From positions 121,297 through 185,296 of the forward strand of contig DLCN01000031.1 of assembly GCA_002480645.1 (NCBI GenBank): DNA of 64,000 nt. The letters run 5' to 3'. The stretch comes from Balneolaceae bacterium UBA7797. Lineage in GTDB: Bacteria > Bacteroidota > Rhodothermia > Balneolales > Balneolaceae. A model generated the notes under the pieces. The model searched no databases. It saw nothing but the letters and a program-made list of their open reading frames with translations, and was not told where the DNA came from. Positions 18,940-27,800 of the stretch are shown here, piece by piece. Numbering within the stretch: position 1 is the stretch's first letter; every line of letters begins with the position of its first letter. A program made the translations under genes and the position numbers.

Positions 18940-21900
18940 TTCATACTCCTGTTTAGTTTGATTTCTTCCCATAAAGCGTAGAGGACCGGGATGACGAATA
19001 GGGTAATGACCTGAAGTATCATGCCTCCCACACTTGGTATGGCCATGGGGATCATAATATCAGAGCCTCTACCTGTTGAAGTGAGTACCGGAAGTAAAGC
19101 CAGAATAGTTGTGGCTGTGGTCATTAAGGTAGGACGAATTCTTCGCGAAGAAGCTTCGATCACTACTTTTTTAATTTCATTTTTTGTGCCCGGAGTTCTT
19201 TTTTTGAAGAGTTGATCGAGATAGGTAGCCATAACAACTCCGCCATCCGAAGCGATACCAAATAAAGCGATAAAACCCACCCATACAGCAACACTTAGAT
19301 TAACTGTACCCATTTGGAATAGTGATCTCAGATTCTGCCCAAATAAGTCAAAATTGAGGAACCAAGTCTGCCCGTAAAGCCAGACCAGAATAAATCCGCC
19401 GGCCCAGGCTACAAATATGCTTGAGAAGATCATGCCAGTGGTGGCAACAGACCTGAATTGAAAATACATAATGAGAAAGATGAGCAGTAAGGCCAGGGGT
19501 AAAATGATACTTAATCGTTTTTCTGCGCGGACCTGATTTTCATAATTTCCGGCGAAGGTAAAACTTACACCCTGAGGCACATGTATTTGCCCGTTATGAA
19601 TTGATTCTTTAAGTGCGTTCTGTGCATTTTCAACGACATCTGTTTCAGAATACCCTTCCGATTTATCAAAAATCACATATCCGGTTAAGAACGTATCCTC
19701 ACTTTTAATTGCCTGAGGTCCCTGACGGTATTCAATATTTCCAAGCTGAGAAAGCGGTATCTGAGCACCTGTTTTGGTCGGAACCAGCAAACGATTCAAT
19801 GAAGTCGGATCATCTCTGAATTCACGGGCAAATCTAACCGTTACAGGGTACCGTTCACGACCTTCAATCGTATGTGTGACGGGCATTCCCCCAATGCCAA
19901 CAGAAATGAAATGCTGTACATCTGAAATAGAAAGGCCATACCTCGCCAATTCCTTTCGGTCCCAATCAATTTCGAGATAAGGTTTACCAACTATTCGATC
20001 AGCGAAAACGGAGCCGGGGTTTACGCCCTCTACATTTCTCAGGTAAGCTTCCAGCGTGAGACCAAAATTCTGAATGGTTTCCAGATCGGGGCCTTTTACT
20101 TTGATGCCCATAGGAGCCCGCATGCCGGATTGAAGCATAACCAAACGGGTTTGGATGGGTTGTAATTTCGGAGCTGAAGTAGTGCCAGGAATTTTTGTTA
20201 CCGCAATGATCTCTTCCCAGATGTCATCAGGAGATTGAATATGATCACGCCATTGGCGGTAGAATTCACCATCCGGATCCGGGATCAATTCACCATCAGC
20301 ATCCCGTTCGAATTCCCCACCACTGTTAATCTTAAATCGTAATCTACGACCATTTTCATCTGTTTTATACTCAGTTTTATATTCGATCAGGTTTTCAAAC
20401 ATGGATATTGGAGCGGGGTCTAATGCTGAATTAGTTCGTCCCAGTTTACCAACCACATGCTTTACTTCCGGTATGGAGGAGATAGCCATATCGAGTTTTC
20501 GCATTATATCCTGCGTTTCTTCGATTCCGGCATGAGGCATAGTAGTAGGCATATACAGAAATGCACCCTCGTCCAATGCCGGCATAAATTCTTTACCTAA
20601 ACCAGGGAAATTTTCCTCTGCAGAATTCCAAAAACGGGTATGTTCAAGGCCGGTTTTACCGGGGAAACTAAATACTTGTCCAAATCCTAACCAGATCACT
20701 ATACCGAAGAGAATCAGAAAAACCGGAGCAGATAGAAAGGTAAGTTTATGATCCAGACACCATGAAATGAGCGCTTCATAGTATCTGATAACCAGCCAGA
20801 AAAATAAAAGTATTGATCCGATGAGAAGAACAACAAAGATCAGATTAGAAAAGAAAGCCGGTGAAGGACCAAGGGGCAGCCAGTAGTGGGTAAGCAGCCA
20901 AATGACAATACATGCACTTAGTACAATATTGAGCCACTTTGTAGTCCCTGAGTAATCTTTAGCTAAGAAAAAAGTCAATCCGTTGATCAGACCAAAACCG
21001 ATCAGTGCAAAAGAGGCAACGTAAAAACCGAGAAAGATCAGGCCAATTCCTGTTAAAAAAAGAAGTGAGTTCCAGATCAAACGTATTCGTTTTGTATTAA
21101 TGCGAATCGAGAATAACCAATGGGCAAAAGGGGGGATCAATGTTATCGTGATGATTATAGAAGCGATCAGAGTAAAGGTTTTCGTATATGCCAGCGGCTT
21201 GAACAATTTGCCCTCTGAAGCCACCATGGTAAACACCGGGAGAAAACTGATAATGGTGGTGGTTACAGCAGTGATCACCGCAGAAGCAACTTCAGTAGTA
21301 GCATTGTAGATCACATCCAGCAGGGTTTGATCAGGAGTTTTCGATTCTATGTGCCTGAGCATGTTTTCAGAGAGGATCACTCCCATATCTACAATTGTAC
21401 CGATCGCTATGGCAATTCCTGATAAAGCCACTATGTTTGCATCGACACCTCCATATTTCATGGCTATGAAGGTGATCAGAACAGCAATGGGAAGCATAGC
21501 TGATATCAGAAAGGAAACTCTCAGATTCATCACCATTATTATGATCACAATGATCGTGATCAGAACTTCTAAGGTCAGAGCCTCTTCCAGGGTTCCAAGC
21601 GTTTCTGAGATCAATTCCGAGCGATCGTAGAAGGGAACTATGGTAACTTTTGAGGTTCTCCCATCATCCAATTTCTTTGAGGGAAGTCCGGGACTTATCT
21701 CATCAATCCTGGATTTCACATTATTGATGACGGCCTGCGGATTTGCTCCCTGCCGCGCAACGATCACGGCACCAACTGCTTCAGCACCGGATTTATCCAG
21801 TGCTCCTCGTCGATTGGCCGGGCCTGTGGTTACATAAGCAACATCTTTAATTCTAACCGGAGTGTTATCCATCACCTTAACAACCGATTCTTCCAGATCG

Positions 21901-22676
21901 CTGATCTGCCGGATATATCCTAGTCCGCGAATGAGATATTCGGCCCGATTAAGTTCAATGGTTCGTGCCCCAACTTCTTTATTGCTATTCCTTACCGCAT
22001 TGTAGATCTCTGAAAGTGAGACATCAAATTTTTGTAACATATTTGGGTTTACCAGAACTTGATATTCTTTCACATAGCCACCAATAGCAGCTACTTCGGC
22101 CACACCCTCGGCACCGGAGAGCGCATAACCCAGATAAAAATCCTGCAGACTGCGTAACTCTTGAAGATCCCAGCCACCGGCTGGATCACCATTCTCATCC
22201 CGTCCTTCAAGCGTGTACCAGAAAACCTGACCTAGTGCTGTAGCATCCGGACCTAATGCTGGTTGAACATTTTCAGGTAAAATTCCGGAAGGCAGGGCAT
22301 TCAATTTTTCCAGAATTCTTGATCTGCTCCAATAAAATTCAACATCCTCATCAAAGATCACATAAATAGAAGAAAGACCGGTCATCGAAGTACTTCGAAC
22401 GGTTTTTACTCCGGGCACGGTAAGTAATTGAGTAGTGAGCGGATAAGTGATCTGGTCTTCAATATCCTGAGGTGATTGCCCGGCCCATTCGGTATACACA
22501 ATTTGTTGATTGTCGCCCAGATCAGGAATAGCATCAACCGGTACAGGATCGGAAGGCAATAAGGAGCCAGTCCATGAAAATGGAGAGACGATCAATCCCC
22601 ATATCATGATCACAGAGAGTAAAAGCACTGCAACCAATTTGTTTTCCAGAAAAAATCGAATGATTTGATTAAGCAT
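18936..22676 (-). CDS. cusA: CusA-type Cu(I)/Ag(I) RND efflux pump
   Basis: 1246 residues, about 200 longer than E. coli CusA. It exports metal from periplasm or cytoplasm to outside using the proton gradient, with CusB and a TolC-like channel. HME-RND signatures include DLGDNQQIVYTEWAGQSPQD and the WSRSRILEKL region. By alignment from memory with E. coli CusA, all three methionines of the metal site (M573, M623, M672) have equivalents here, in LYMPTTMP, APISMFE and RLVMLQSG. That supports monovalent Cu/Ag rather than Zn/Co specificity. Extra length comes from additional hydrophobic segments between the first six membrane helices and the second periplasmic domain, and from an acidic insertion between the second and third Met ligands (roughly 20250-20390). 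The two genes downstream overlap as ATGA. A 7-bp inverted repeat lies 25 bases upstream of the start. Confidence 0.94.
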   Translation of the reverse strand: MLNQIIRFFLENKLVAVLLLSVIMIWGLIVSPFSWTGSLLPSDPVPVDAIPDLGDNQQIVYTEWAGQSPQDIEDQITYPLTTQLLTVPGVKTVRSTSMTGLSSIYVIFDEDVEFYWSRSRILEKLNALPSGILPENVQPALGPDATALGQVFWYTLEGRDENGDPAGGWDLQELRSLQDFYLGYALSGAEGVAEVAAIGGYVKEYQVLVNPNMLQKFDVSLSEIYNAVRNSNKEVGARTIELNRAEYLIRGLGYIRQISDLEESVVKVMDNTPVRIKDVAYVTTGPANRRGALDKSGAEAVGAVIVARQGANPQAVINNVKSRIDEISPGLPSKKLDDGRTSKVTIVPFYDRSELISETLGTLEEALTLEVLITIIVIIIMVMNLRVSFLISAMLPIAVLITFIAMKYGGVDANIVALSGIAIAIGTIVDMGVILSENMLRHIESKTPDQTLLDVIYNATTEVASAVITAVTTTIISFLPVFTMVASEGKLFKPLAYTKTFTLIASIIITITLIPPFAHWLFSIRINTKRIRLIWNSLLFLTGIGLIFLGFYVASFALIGFGLINGLTFFLAKDYSGTTKWLNIVLSACIVIWLLTHYWLPLGPSPAFFSNLIFVVLLIGSILLFFWLVIRYYEALISWCLDHKLTFLSAPVFLILFGIVIWLGFGQVFSFPGKTGLEHTRFWNSAEENFPGLGKEFMPALDEGAFLYMPTTMPHAGIEETQDIMRKLDMAISSIPEVKHVVGKLGRTNSALDPAPISMFENLIEYKTEYKTDENGRRLRFKINSGGEFERDADGELIPDPDGEFYRQWRDHIQSPDDIWEEIIAVTKIPGTTSAPKLQPIQTRLVMLQSGMRAPMGIKVKGPDLETIQNFGLTLEAYLRNVEGVNPGSVFADRIVGKPYLEIDWDRKELARYGLSISDVQHFISVGIGGMPVTHTIEGRERYPVTVRFAREFRDDPTSLNRLLVPTKTGAQIPLSQLGNIEYRQGPQAIKSEDTFLTGYVIFDKSEGYSETDVVENAQNALKESIHNGQIHVPQGVSFTFAGNYENQVRAEKRLSIILPLALLLIFLIMYFQFRSVATTGMIFSSIFVAWAGGFILVWLYGQTWFLNFDLFGQNLRSLFQMGTVNLSVAVWVGFIALFGIASDGGVVMATYLDQLFKKRTPGTKNEIKKVVIEASSRRIRPTLMTTATTILALLPVLTSTGRGSDIMIPMAIPSVGGMILQVITLFVIPVLYALWEEIKLNRSMK

Positions 22677-22700
22677 ATTATTGATAATTAGACAAATGGA

Positions 22701-22723
22701 AGCTCAGTACTGTATTCTGAGCT
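22701..22723. promoter_or_regulatory. Inverted repeat upstream of cusA, candidate operator
   Basis: AGCTCAG and CTGAGCT form a perfect 7-bp inverted repeat with a 9-base spacer, 25 bases before the cusA ATG and within the 103-base gap that follows the His/Cys/Met-rich gene. No T-run follows on the minus strand, so it is not a classical terminator. The position fits an operator or a 5' leader stem-loop for the efflux genes. Binding protein unknown. Confidence 0.4.
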
Positions 22724-22779
22724 AAATGCAAAGATCCCAAGCCATCAAATGACCGGGTAAGGGAATTATTTGTTTGTCG

Positions 22780-23301
22780 CTAAATCAAAAAAGAGGCATT
22801 CACCAAAAAGAGAGGAGGGGGTGAATAATCCTGATAAAAGAGAATGGATGGCTGAAAATGTTGATCATCACTAACTAGTTCTACAGTGATGGAAGCCAGC
22901 TGGATTACAGGTAATTGAACATTGGGAGCTGTAACCGCCGGTTTATTGGCTGATGAGTCATCAAGCAGGCAATTACAACCAAAGGAAGTGTCACAGTTAG
23001 TTGTTTGATTTGCTTCAGTATCAGATGTATGATCACAGGAACAATGAGAATTACTCTTCGGGTTGTCCATGGAATGGGTTTGTTCTCCTGATTTCATGGG
23101 GCAATGAGAACGTTCATCCTTATTCTGATGATCCGGCATTTCAGAGTGAGTTTTGGGTGCATCCATCTCACACCGATGCGAAGCAGCCGGATGGTCGGTA
23201 ACAACATTCATAAGGTAGAATACACTCAGAATTACCGGTAAGAAGTTATGTATTGATCTGTGAAGCACACTATAAACTAATAAATGATGAGATGAATTCA
23301 A
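22780..23301 (-). CDS. His/Cys/Met-rich small exported protein, probable metal-binding
   Basis: 173 residues. The frame opens with TTG at 23301; a later GTG or ATG start cannot be excluded, because no good ribosome site is seen. A hydrophobic segment (about 12-32, FLPVILSVFYLMNVV) probably acts as signal or anchor. It is followed by about 75 residues very rich in His, Cys, Met and Asp, with seven Cys in pairs and motifs such as HCPM, HCSCDH and GCNC. The end is hydrophobic, with YSPPPLFLVNASFLI. I recall similar small proteins with a PPPLFL ending beside Bacteroidota heavy-metal efflux genes. It sits first in the metal cluster, 103 bases before cusA on the same strand. A periplasmic Cu/Ag sponge or chaperone is likely but inferred. 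No named family is claimed. Confidence 0.65.
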   Translation of the reverse strand: MNSSHHLLVYSVLHRSIHNFLPVILSVFYLMNVVTDHPAASHRCEMDAPKTHSEMPDHQNKDERSHCPMKSGEQTHSMDNPKSNSHCSCDHTSDTEANQTTNCDTSFGCNCLLDDSSANKPAVTAPNVQLPVIQLASITVELVSDDQHFQPSILFYQDYSPPPLFLVNASFLI

Positions 23302-23437
23302 GGTTGTTCAATAATTGTGCACAAGCTTTCAGGAATTTCATTCATTGAACTGAGGGTTTTAACATTTCGAAACATTTAAACAGAATTAGAAGCACTTCGG
23401 AATAAAATTTTAAAGACGGGAATATTTGAAAAATGAG

Positions 23438-23445
23438 TACCTTTG
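23438..23445 (+). promoter_or_regulatory. Bacteroidota-type -7 box (TACCTTTG) for alanine dehydrogenase
   Basis: TACCTTTG matches the TAnnTTTG -7 element of Bacteroidota primary-sigma promoters. It would start transcription about 35 bases before the ATG at 23486. No TTG at the expected -33 distance is evident. Its position inside the longer open frame argues against the upstream ATG at 23426 being the real start. Confidence 0.5.
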
Positions 23446-23485
23446 TACCGCAAAAAAATTCAATAAACTTTTAAAATTCGTTGCC

Positions 23486-24601
23486 ATGATTATTGGAGTA
23501 CCTAAAGAGATTAAACCACAAGAAAACCGTGTAGCAATTCAGCCTGGTGGGGTGATGATGCTGGTTAGAAACGGTCATGAAGTATTGATAGAAAAAGGAG
23601 CTGGTTTAGGCAGCGGTTTTAATGATTATGATTATACAGAAGCCGGCGCGACCATAATTGAAGATGTAGAAGATGTCTGGGCAAAAGCTGAGATGATCAT
23701 GAAAGTGAAAGAACCGATCCCCGTTGAATACAACAGAATTCGTGAAGGTCAGGTTTTATTCACCTATTTTCACTTTGCAGCCGATGAGCGATTAACAAAG
23801 GCCATTATTGACAGTAAATGCATAGCTATCGCTTACGAGACCGTAGAAAAAGCTGATCGTTCATTACCATTATTGATCCCGATGAGTGAGGTTGCAGGTA
23901 GAATGGCTTCACAGGAAGGGGCCAAATATCTGGAAAAAGCTCAGGGCGGTCGTGGAGTTCTCATGGGAGGTATTCCGGGTGTTCCACCGGCTAATGTGCT
24001 TGTACTTGGTGGCGGAATAGTTGGAGTGAATGCAGCAAAGATTGCGGCCGGAATGGGAGCTAATACTACCATTATGGATATTAACATGCCACGATTGCGT
24101 TATCTGGATGATGTGATGCCAAAGAATGTGACCACCATGTTTTCATCCGAAGCACATATTCGGAATATGCTCCCACAGGTTGATCTGATTATCGGTGCGG
24201 TTTTAAAGCCAGGTGCAAAAGCGCCTCATCTCATTACCAGAGAGATGCTTAAAGAAATGCGTCCCGGAACTGTATTAGTTGATGTTGCTATAGATCAGGG
24301 TGGATGTTTCGAAACATCAAAAGCAACCACCCATCATGATCCGATCTATGTGATCGATGATGTGGTACATTATTGCGTGGCAAATATGCCGGGTGCCGTA
24401 CCCTATACTTCTACCCTAGGTCTAACAAATGTTACACTTCCATATGCTGTGGCGCTCGCAAACAAAGGGTGGAAACAAGCTCTGAAGGATGACCCGGAAT
24501 TATTGAAAGGATTAAATATTGCCGATGGTGTTATTGTATATGACGACGTGGCTGAAGCCTTTGACCTGGATTATAAACCCGTTGAAACGGTACTAAACTA
24601 A
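23486..24601 (+). CDS. ald: Alanine dehydrogenase
   Basis: 371 residues from ATG 23486, the usual family length. The frame extends 60 bases further up, but the family N-terminus MIIGVPKEIKPQENRVA begins exactly here and a promoter box lies inside the extension. The enzyme reversibly deaminates L-alanine to pyruvate and ammonia with NAD+. Visible marks: Lys and Arg of the N-terminal substrate region (KEIKPQENRVAIQPGG), KVKEP near residue 75, and HFAADE near residue 95. The Rossmann dinucleotide site VLGGGIVGVNAAKIAAGMGA is near residue 170, with NAD specificity suggested by the downstream MDIN. DVAIDQGGCFETS near residue 265 is strongly conserved in Ald. It is a single gene flanked by its own promoter-like box and by a long inverted repeat downstream. 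No link to the neighbouring exoprotein genes is apparent. Confidence 0.96.
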   Translation: MIIGVPKEIKPQENRVAIQPGGVMMLVRNGHEVLIEKGAGLGSGFNDYDYTEAGATIIEDVEDVWAKAEMIMKVKEPIPVEYNRIREGQVLFTYFHFAADERLTKAIIDSKCIAIAYETVEKADRSLPLLIPMSEVAGRMASQEGAKYLEKAQGGRGVLMGGIPGVPPANVLVLGGGIVGVNAAKIAAGMGANTTIMDINMPRLRYLDDVMPKNVTTMFSSEAHIRNMLPQVDLIIGAVLKPGAKAPHLITREMLKEMRPGTVLVDVAIDQGGCFETSKATTHHDPIYVIDDVVHYCVANMPGAVPYTSTLGLTNVTLPYAVALANKGWKQALKDDPELLKGLNIADGVIVYDDVAEAFDLDYKPVETVLN

Positions 24602-24638
24602 GTTTTTGATGCTTGTTAATACAAGCAAAAACAAGGGA

Positions 24639-24674
24639 GTTAACAGAAGGTTAATGAATTAGCCTTTTGTTAAC
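24639..24674. promoter_or_regulatory. 12-bp inverted repeat between ald and the first dockerin gene
   Basis: GTTAACAGAAGG and CCTTTTGTTAAC pair over 12 positions with one G-T, separated by 12 bases. No T-run follows, so it is not an ordinary intrinsic terminator. It lies 21 bases before the -33 element of the promoter at 24695-24726, a place for an activator or repressor. It could alternatively be the 3' stem-loop of the ald transcript. Confidence 0.4.
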
Positions 24675-24694
24675 ATACCCATTCTAAAAACTCC

Positions 24695-24726
24695 TTGCTT
24701 CTCTGAAAAAAGCTTCATTACTTTTG
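24695..24726 (+). promoter_or_regulatory. Bacteroidota-type promoter TTG-N21-TACTTTTG
   Basis: TTG at 24695-24697 and TACTTTTG at 24719-24726 are 21 bases apart, matching the TTG-N19..21-TAnnTTTG promoter consensus of Bacteroidota. The -7 box is followed by GG. Transcription would start near 24733, about 80 bases before the ATG at 24814, and would cover the dockerin gene and probably the scaffold gene behind it. Confidence 0.65.
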
Positions 24727-24813
24727 GGCTATGTAATCTCTACTCTTCTCATAGTCTAGCGATTTCGGTTTACAATTTTTCTTTATCTATCAATAACTTT
24801 TTGGGAGTCTATA

Positions 24814-27800
24814 ATGAAGCATTCTTTCTCAAAACTTATCGCTTTTGCATTTCTATTCTTTGCAACTGTTAACCTTCAAGCGCAAACAACAATATCCGGG
24901 ACTATTTCCGGGGATTCTACTGTTGTTTGGGATCTGGCCGGTAGCCCTTATGTAATTTCAGGTAGCACCACTATTTCTACGTTTGATACAGTAATGATCG
25001 AATCCGGTGTAGAAGTTAAGTTTGACGACAACATCCAATTAACAGTTAGTGGCGCATTGATCGCCGACGGAGTGACCTTCACATCCAATACGGGAACCAG
25101 CAGAGAAAGCTGGAACAGGATTTATGGTAACAATGCAGATACTTATATCTCGTTAAAAAATTCATCTATTTCTTTTGCGACACATGCCATCGAAATGGCA
25201 AGCGGGGCATTAGAGATCGATACTGTTAATATCAGTGATTCTAAATATGGGTTATACCTTACCTCTGCCAGTAATACAACTATTAATGAGTCTATAATTA
25301 CAGGTAATAATTATCCGATCTATTTAAGTTCTGAAGCAGCTGTTACCTATTCCGGGAATACTGATCTAACCGGAAATGATGTGGATGCAATCTGGACAGG
25401 ATTTACAGTTATCGACCAGAATTGGGTATTAAATGATCCGGGAGTGCCTTATTTCTTTCCGAATTCAAATTACGTGACTTATGGCGATACGCTTACAGTA
25501 TCTTCCGGAGTTATCGTAAAAATGGGCATAAGCAGGGAATTAAGAATTGATGACGGCGGTGTCCTGATAGCTGTTGCTGATCCGGGTGAAGAGATCTTCT
25601 TTACTTCCATGAAAAATGACAATATGGGAGGAGATACAAATGATGATGGAACCGCTACTGCTCCGGGTAACCGTGATTGGTACGGAATAAGAATTCTCGG
25701 TAGTACTTCAAAAAGTTTACTTAAACGTGTAAACGTGAGCTTTGCCGGTTATATATACACCTATAGCAATGATTACCGGGGTGGACTAACCTTTATCGAT
25801 AATGAGTCAGTGGTAGACAGTAGTGTATTCAATAACAATTACTACGGTATTGTAGCACGGGATAGTTCAGATGCTGTTATCACAAATAATACCATTGGAA
25901 GTAGTGGGGTGGTACCTGTTGCCTTAACCTTTGATAGTAATCCGGTATTTACTGATAATTCTTTTTCTTCTTCAAACAATGAATATGATGCAATAGGATT
26001 GATCGGTACCACTATTCAGGGGTCAAACATTCTCCCTAAAAGAGATTTTACTTCAATTCCCAATGTAACCTATTTATTACTTTCGGAATTGTATGTAGAT
26101 ACGGGAGCCTTTTTAGAGATACAGGAAGGGGTTGTCATCAAATCCAATGGTCCTGGAATCAGAGTTAAAGGAACTGTAACTGCAATTGGAACAGGTTCAG
26201 AATACATTGTCTTCACTTCGGTAAAGGATGATAATGTAGGTAATCCAAACGATACCAATAAAGACGGAAACAATACGGTTCCGGATAATAATGATTGGAG
26301 AGGATTAGCTTTTGGTGAAGATGCAGGAGGTTCAGTCCTTGACTACAACAAGATCAGGTATGCAACCTACAATACCTCTTTTTATTACGATACCGGAAAT
26401 AACTATATATATCCGAAAGGCGCAGTGAACCTGATGAATAGTGATGTATCGATCTCAAACTCTGAGATCGCAAATACCACTAATTATGCCATCGATTCGC
26501 GTGGGGTTTCAATGCCAACAATTACAAATAATGACTTTTCAAATACAGGTTCTGTACCTGTAGCGATGGACTTATCTTCAGATCCAACGTTTAGTGGCAA
26601 TACCCTGACTAATGTTGGTTTGATCGCCCTTGGTTATCATGGTGGTGTACTCAATAACAACGGTATCATCAGGAACAGAACTTTTGGTGGTTATGTGGAT
26701 ATTACCAACATCCTCCTTGAGAATGCTACCGTGGCAAGCGGTACATCGTTGACCATTGAGCCGGGTAGTGTACTTAAAATGGTAGATACTTATGATGGAG
26801 CCGTTTTGTCTGTTGCCGGATCACTGATTGCGGATGGTTCTGAATCTGAAACCATCTACGTTACTTCTATTAAGGATGACAATGTTGGAAATCCAACGGA
26901 TACTAATGGTGATGGTGCAACCACTTCACCTGACGGAGATGATTGGGGAGCGATCCGATTCCTTCCAACTTCTGATGATGTGACTTCCATTGTTGATAAT
27001 ATTCATGTCCGTTATGGTAAACACGGCATAATTTTTACGGATGCAGCACCTACTGTAGATAGCGTAACCGTATTAAGTTGTCGCTATCTCGGTTTTGTAG
27101 CAGAAAGCGGATCAACGGTACATATCGAAAATTCTACGATCCAGAATTGTGGATGGGATCCGATTGCGATCTCAACAACCTCAAATCCGACATTTAGTAA
27201 TATTACCTTCAATTCTAATGGTTCGAATGGGGTGTCATTACTGGAATCGAATAATTTCAGCACGTACTACTACGGTTTTAATGCTGGTGATCTTTATTTC
27301 GATACCCGGAATGTAATGTCTACCAATACTACAATTACTCCGTATTCGATTGCCGGATATACAGATATGCCTTTCATTATGCATTATCAATTCTTTGTTG
27401 GTGAGAATACGACCGTGAGCGTTGCTCCAAAAGTGATCCTGAAAGGGAATCATACGTTGTATGTGGATGGAGCACTAAGAGTATTGGGTACCGTGGCTGA
27501 TCCTGTCATATTTACTTCGGAAAAAGATGATAGTGCAGGTGGAGATTCCAATAATGACGGTAATGATTCTGCGCCAAACAGAGGGGAGTCGTTAAGGATG
27601 TATTTCCGTGCATCATCGATTGATTCATCGAATCTTGTTAAAAATGCGCAATTCAGATATTCATCCAATGCGATCTATTTCGAAAATGCTGATGCAAAAA
27701 TTGATAGTAGCCTGTTCCAGTTAACCAGCGACCATGCGATTCGTATCTATGGGAACTCTGCACCGGATATTTCAAATAACCGATTCGAAAATATTGGTCA

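Noticed and set aside
23361..23377. Direct repeat AACATTT at 23361 and 23371, one helical turn apart
   Set aside because: Too short to separate from chance in an AT-rich gap, and no dyad.
23426..23485. Longer N-terminus for alanine dehydrogenase
   Set aside because: The -7 promoter box lies inside it and the family N-terminus starts at 23486.
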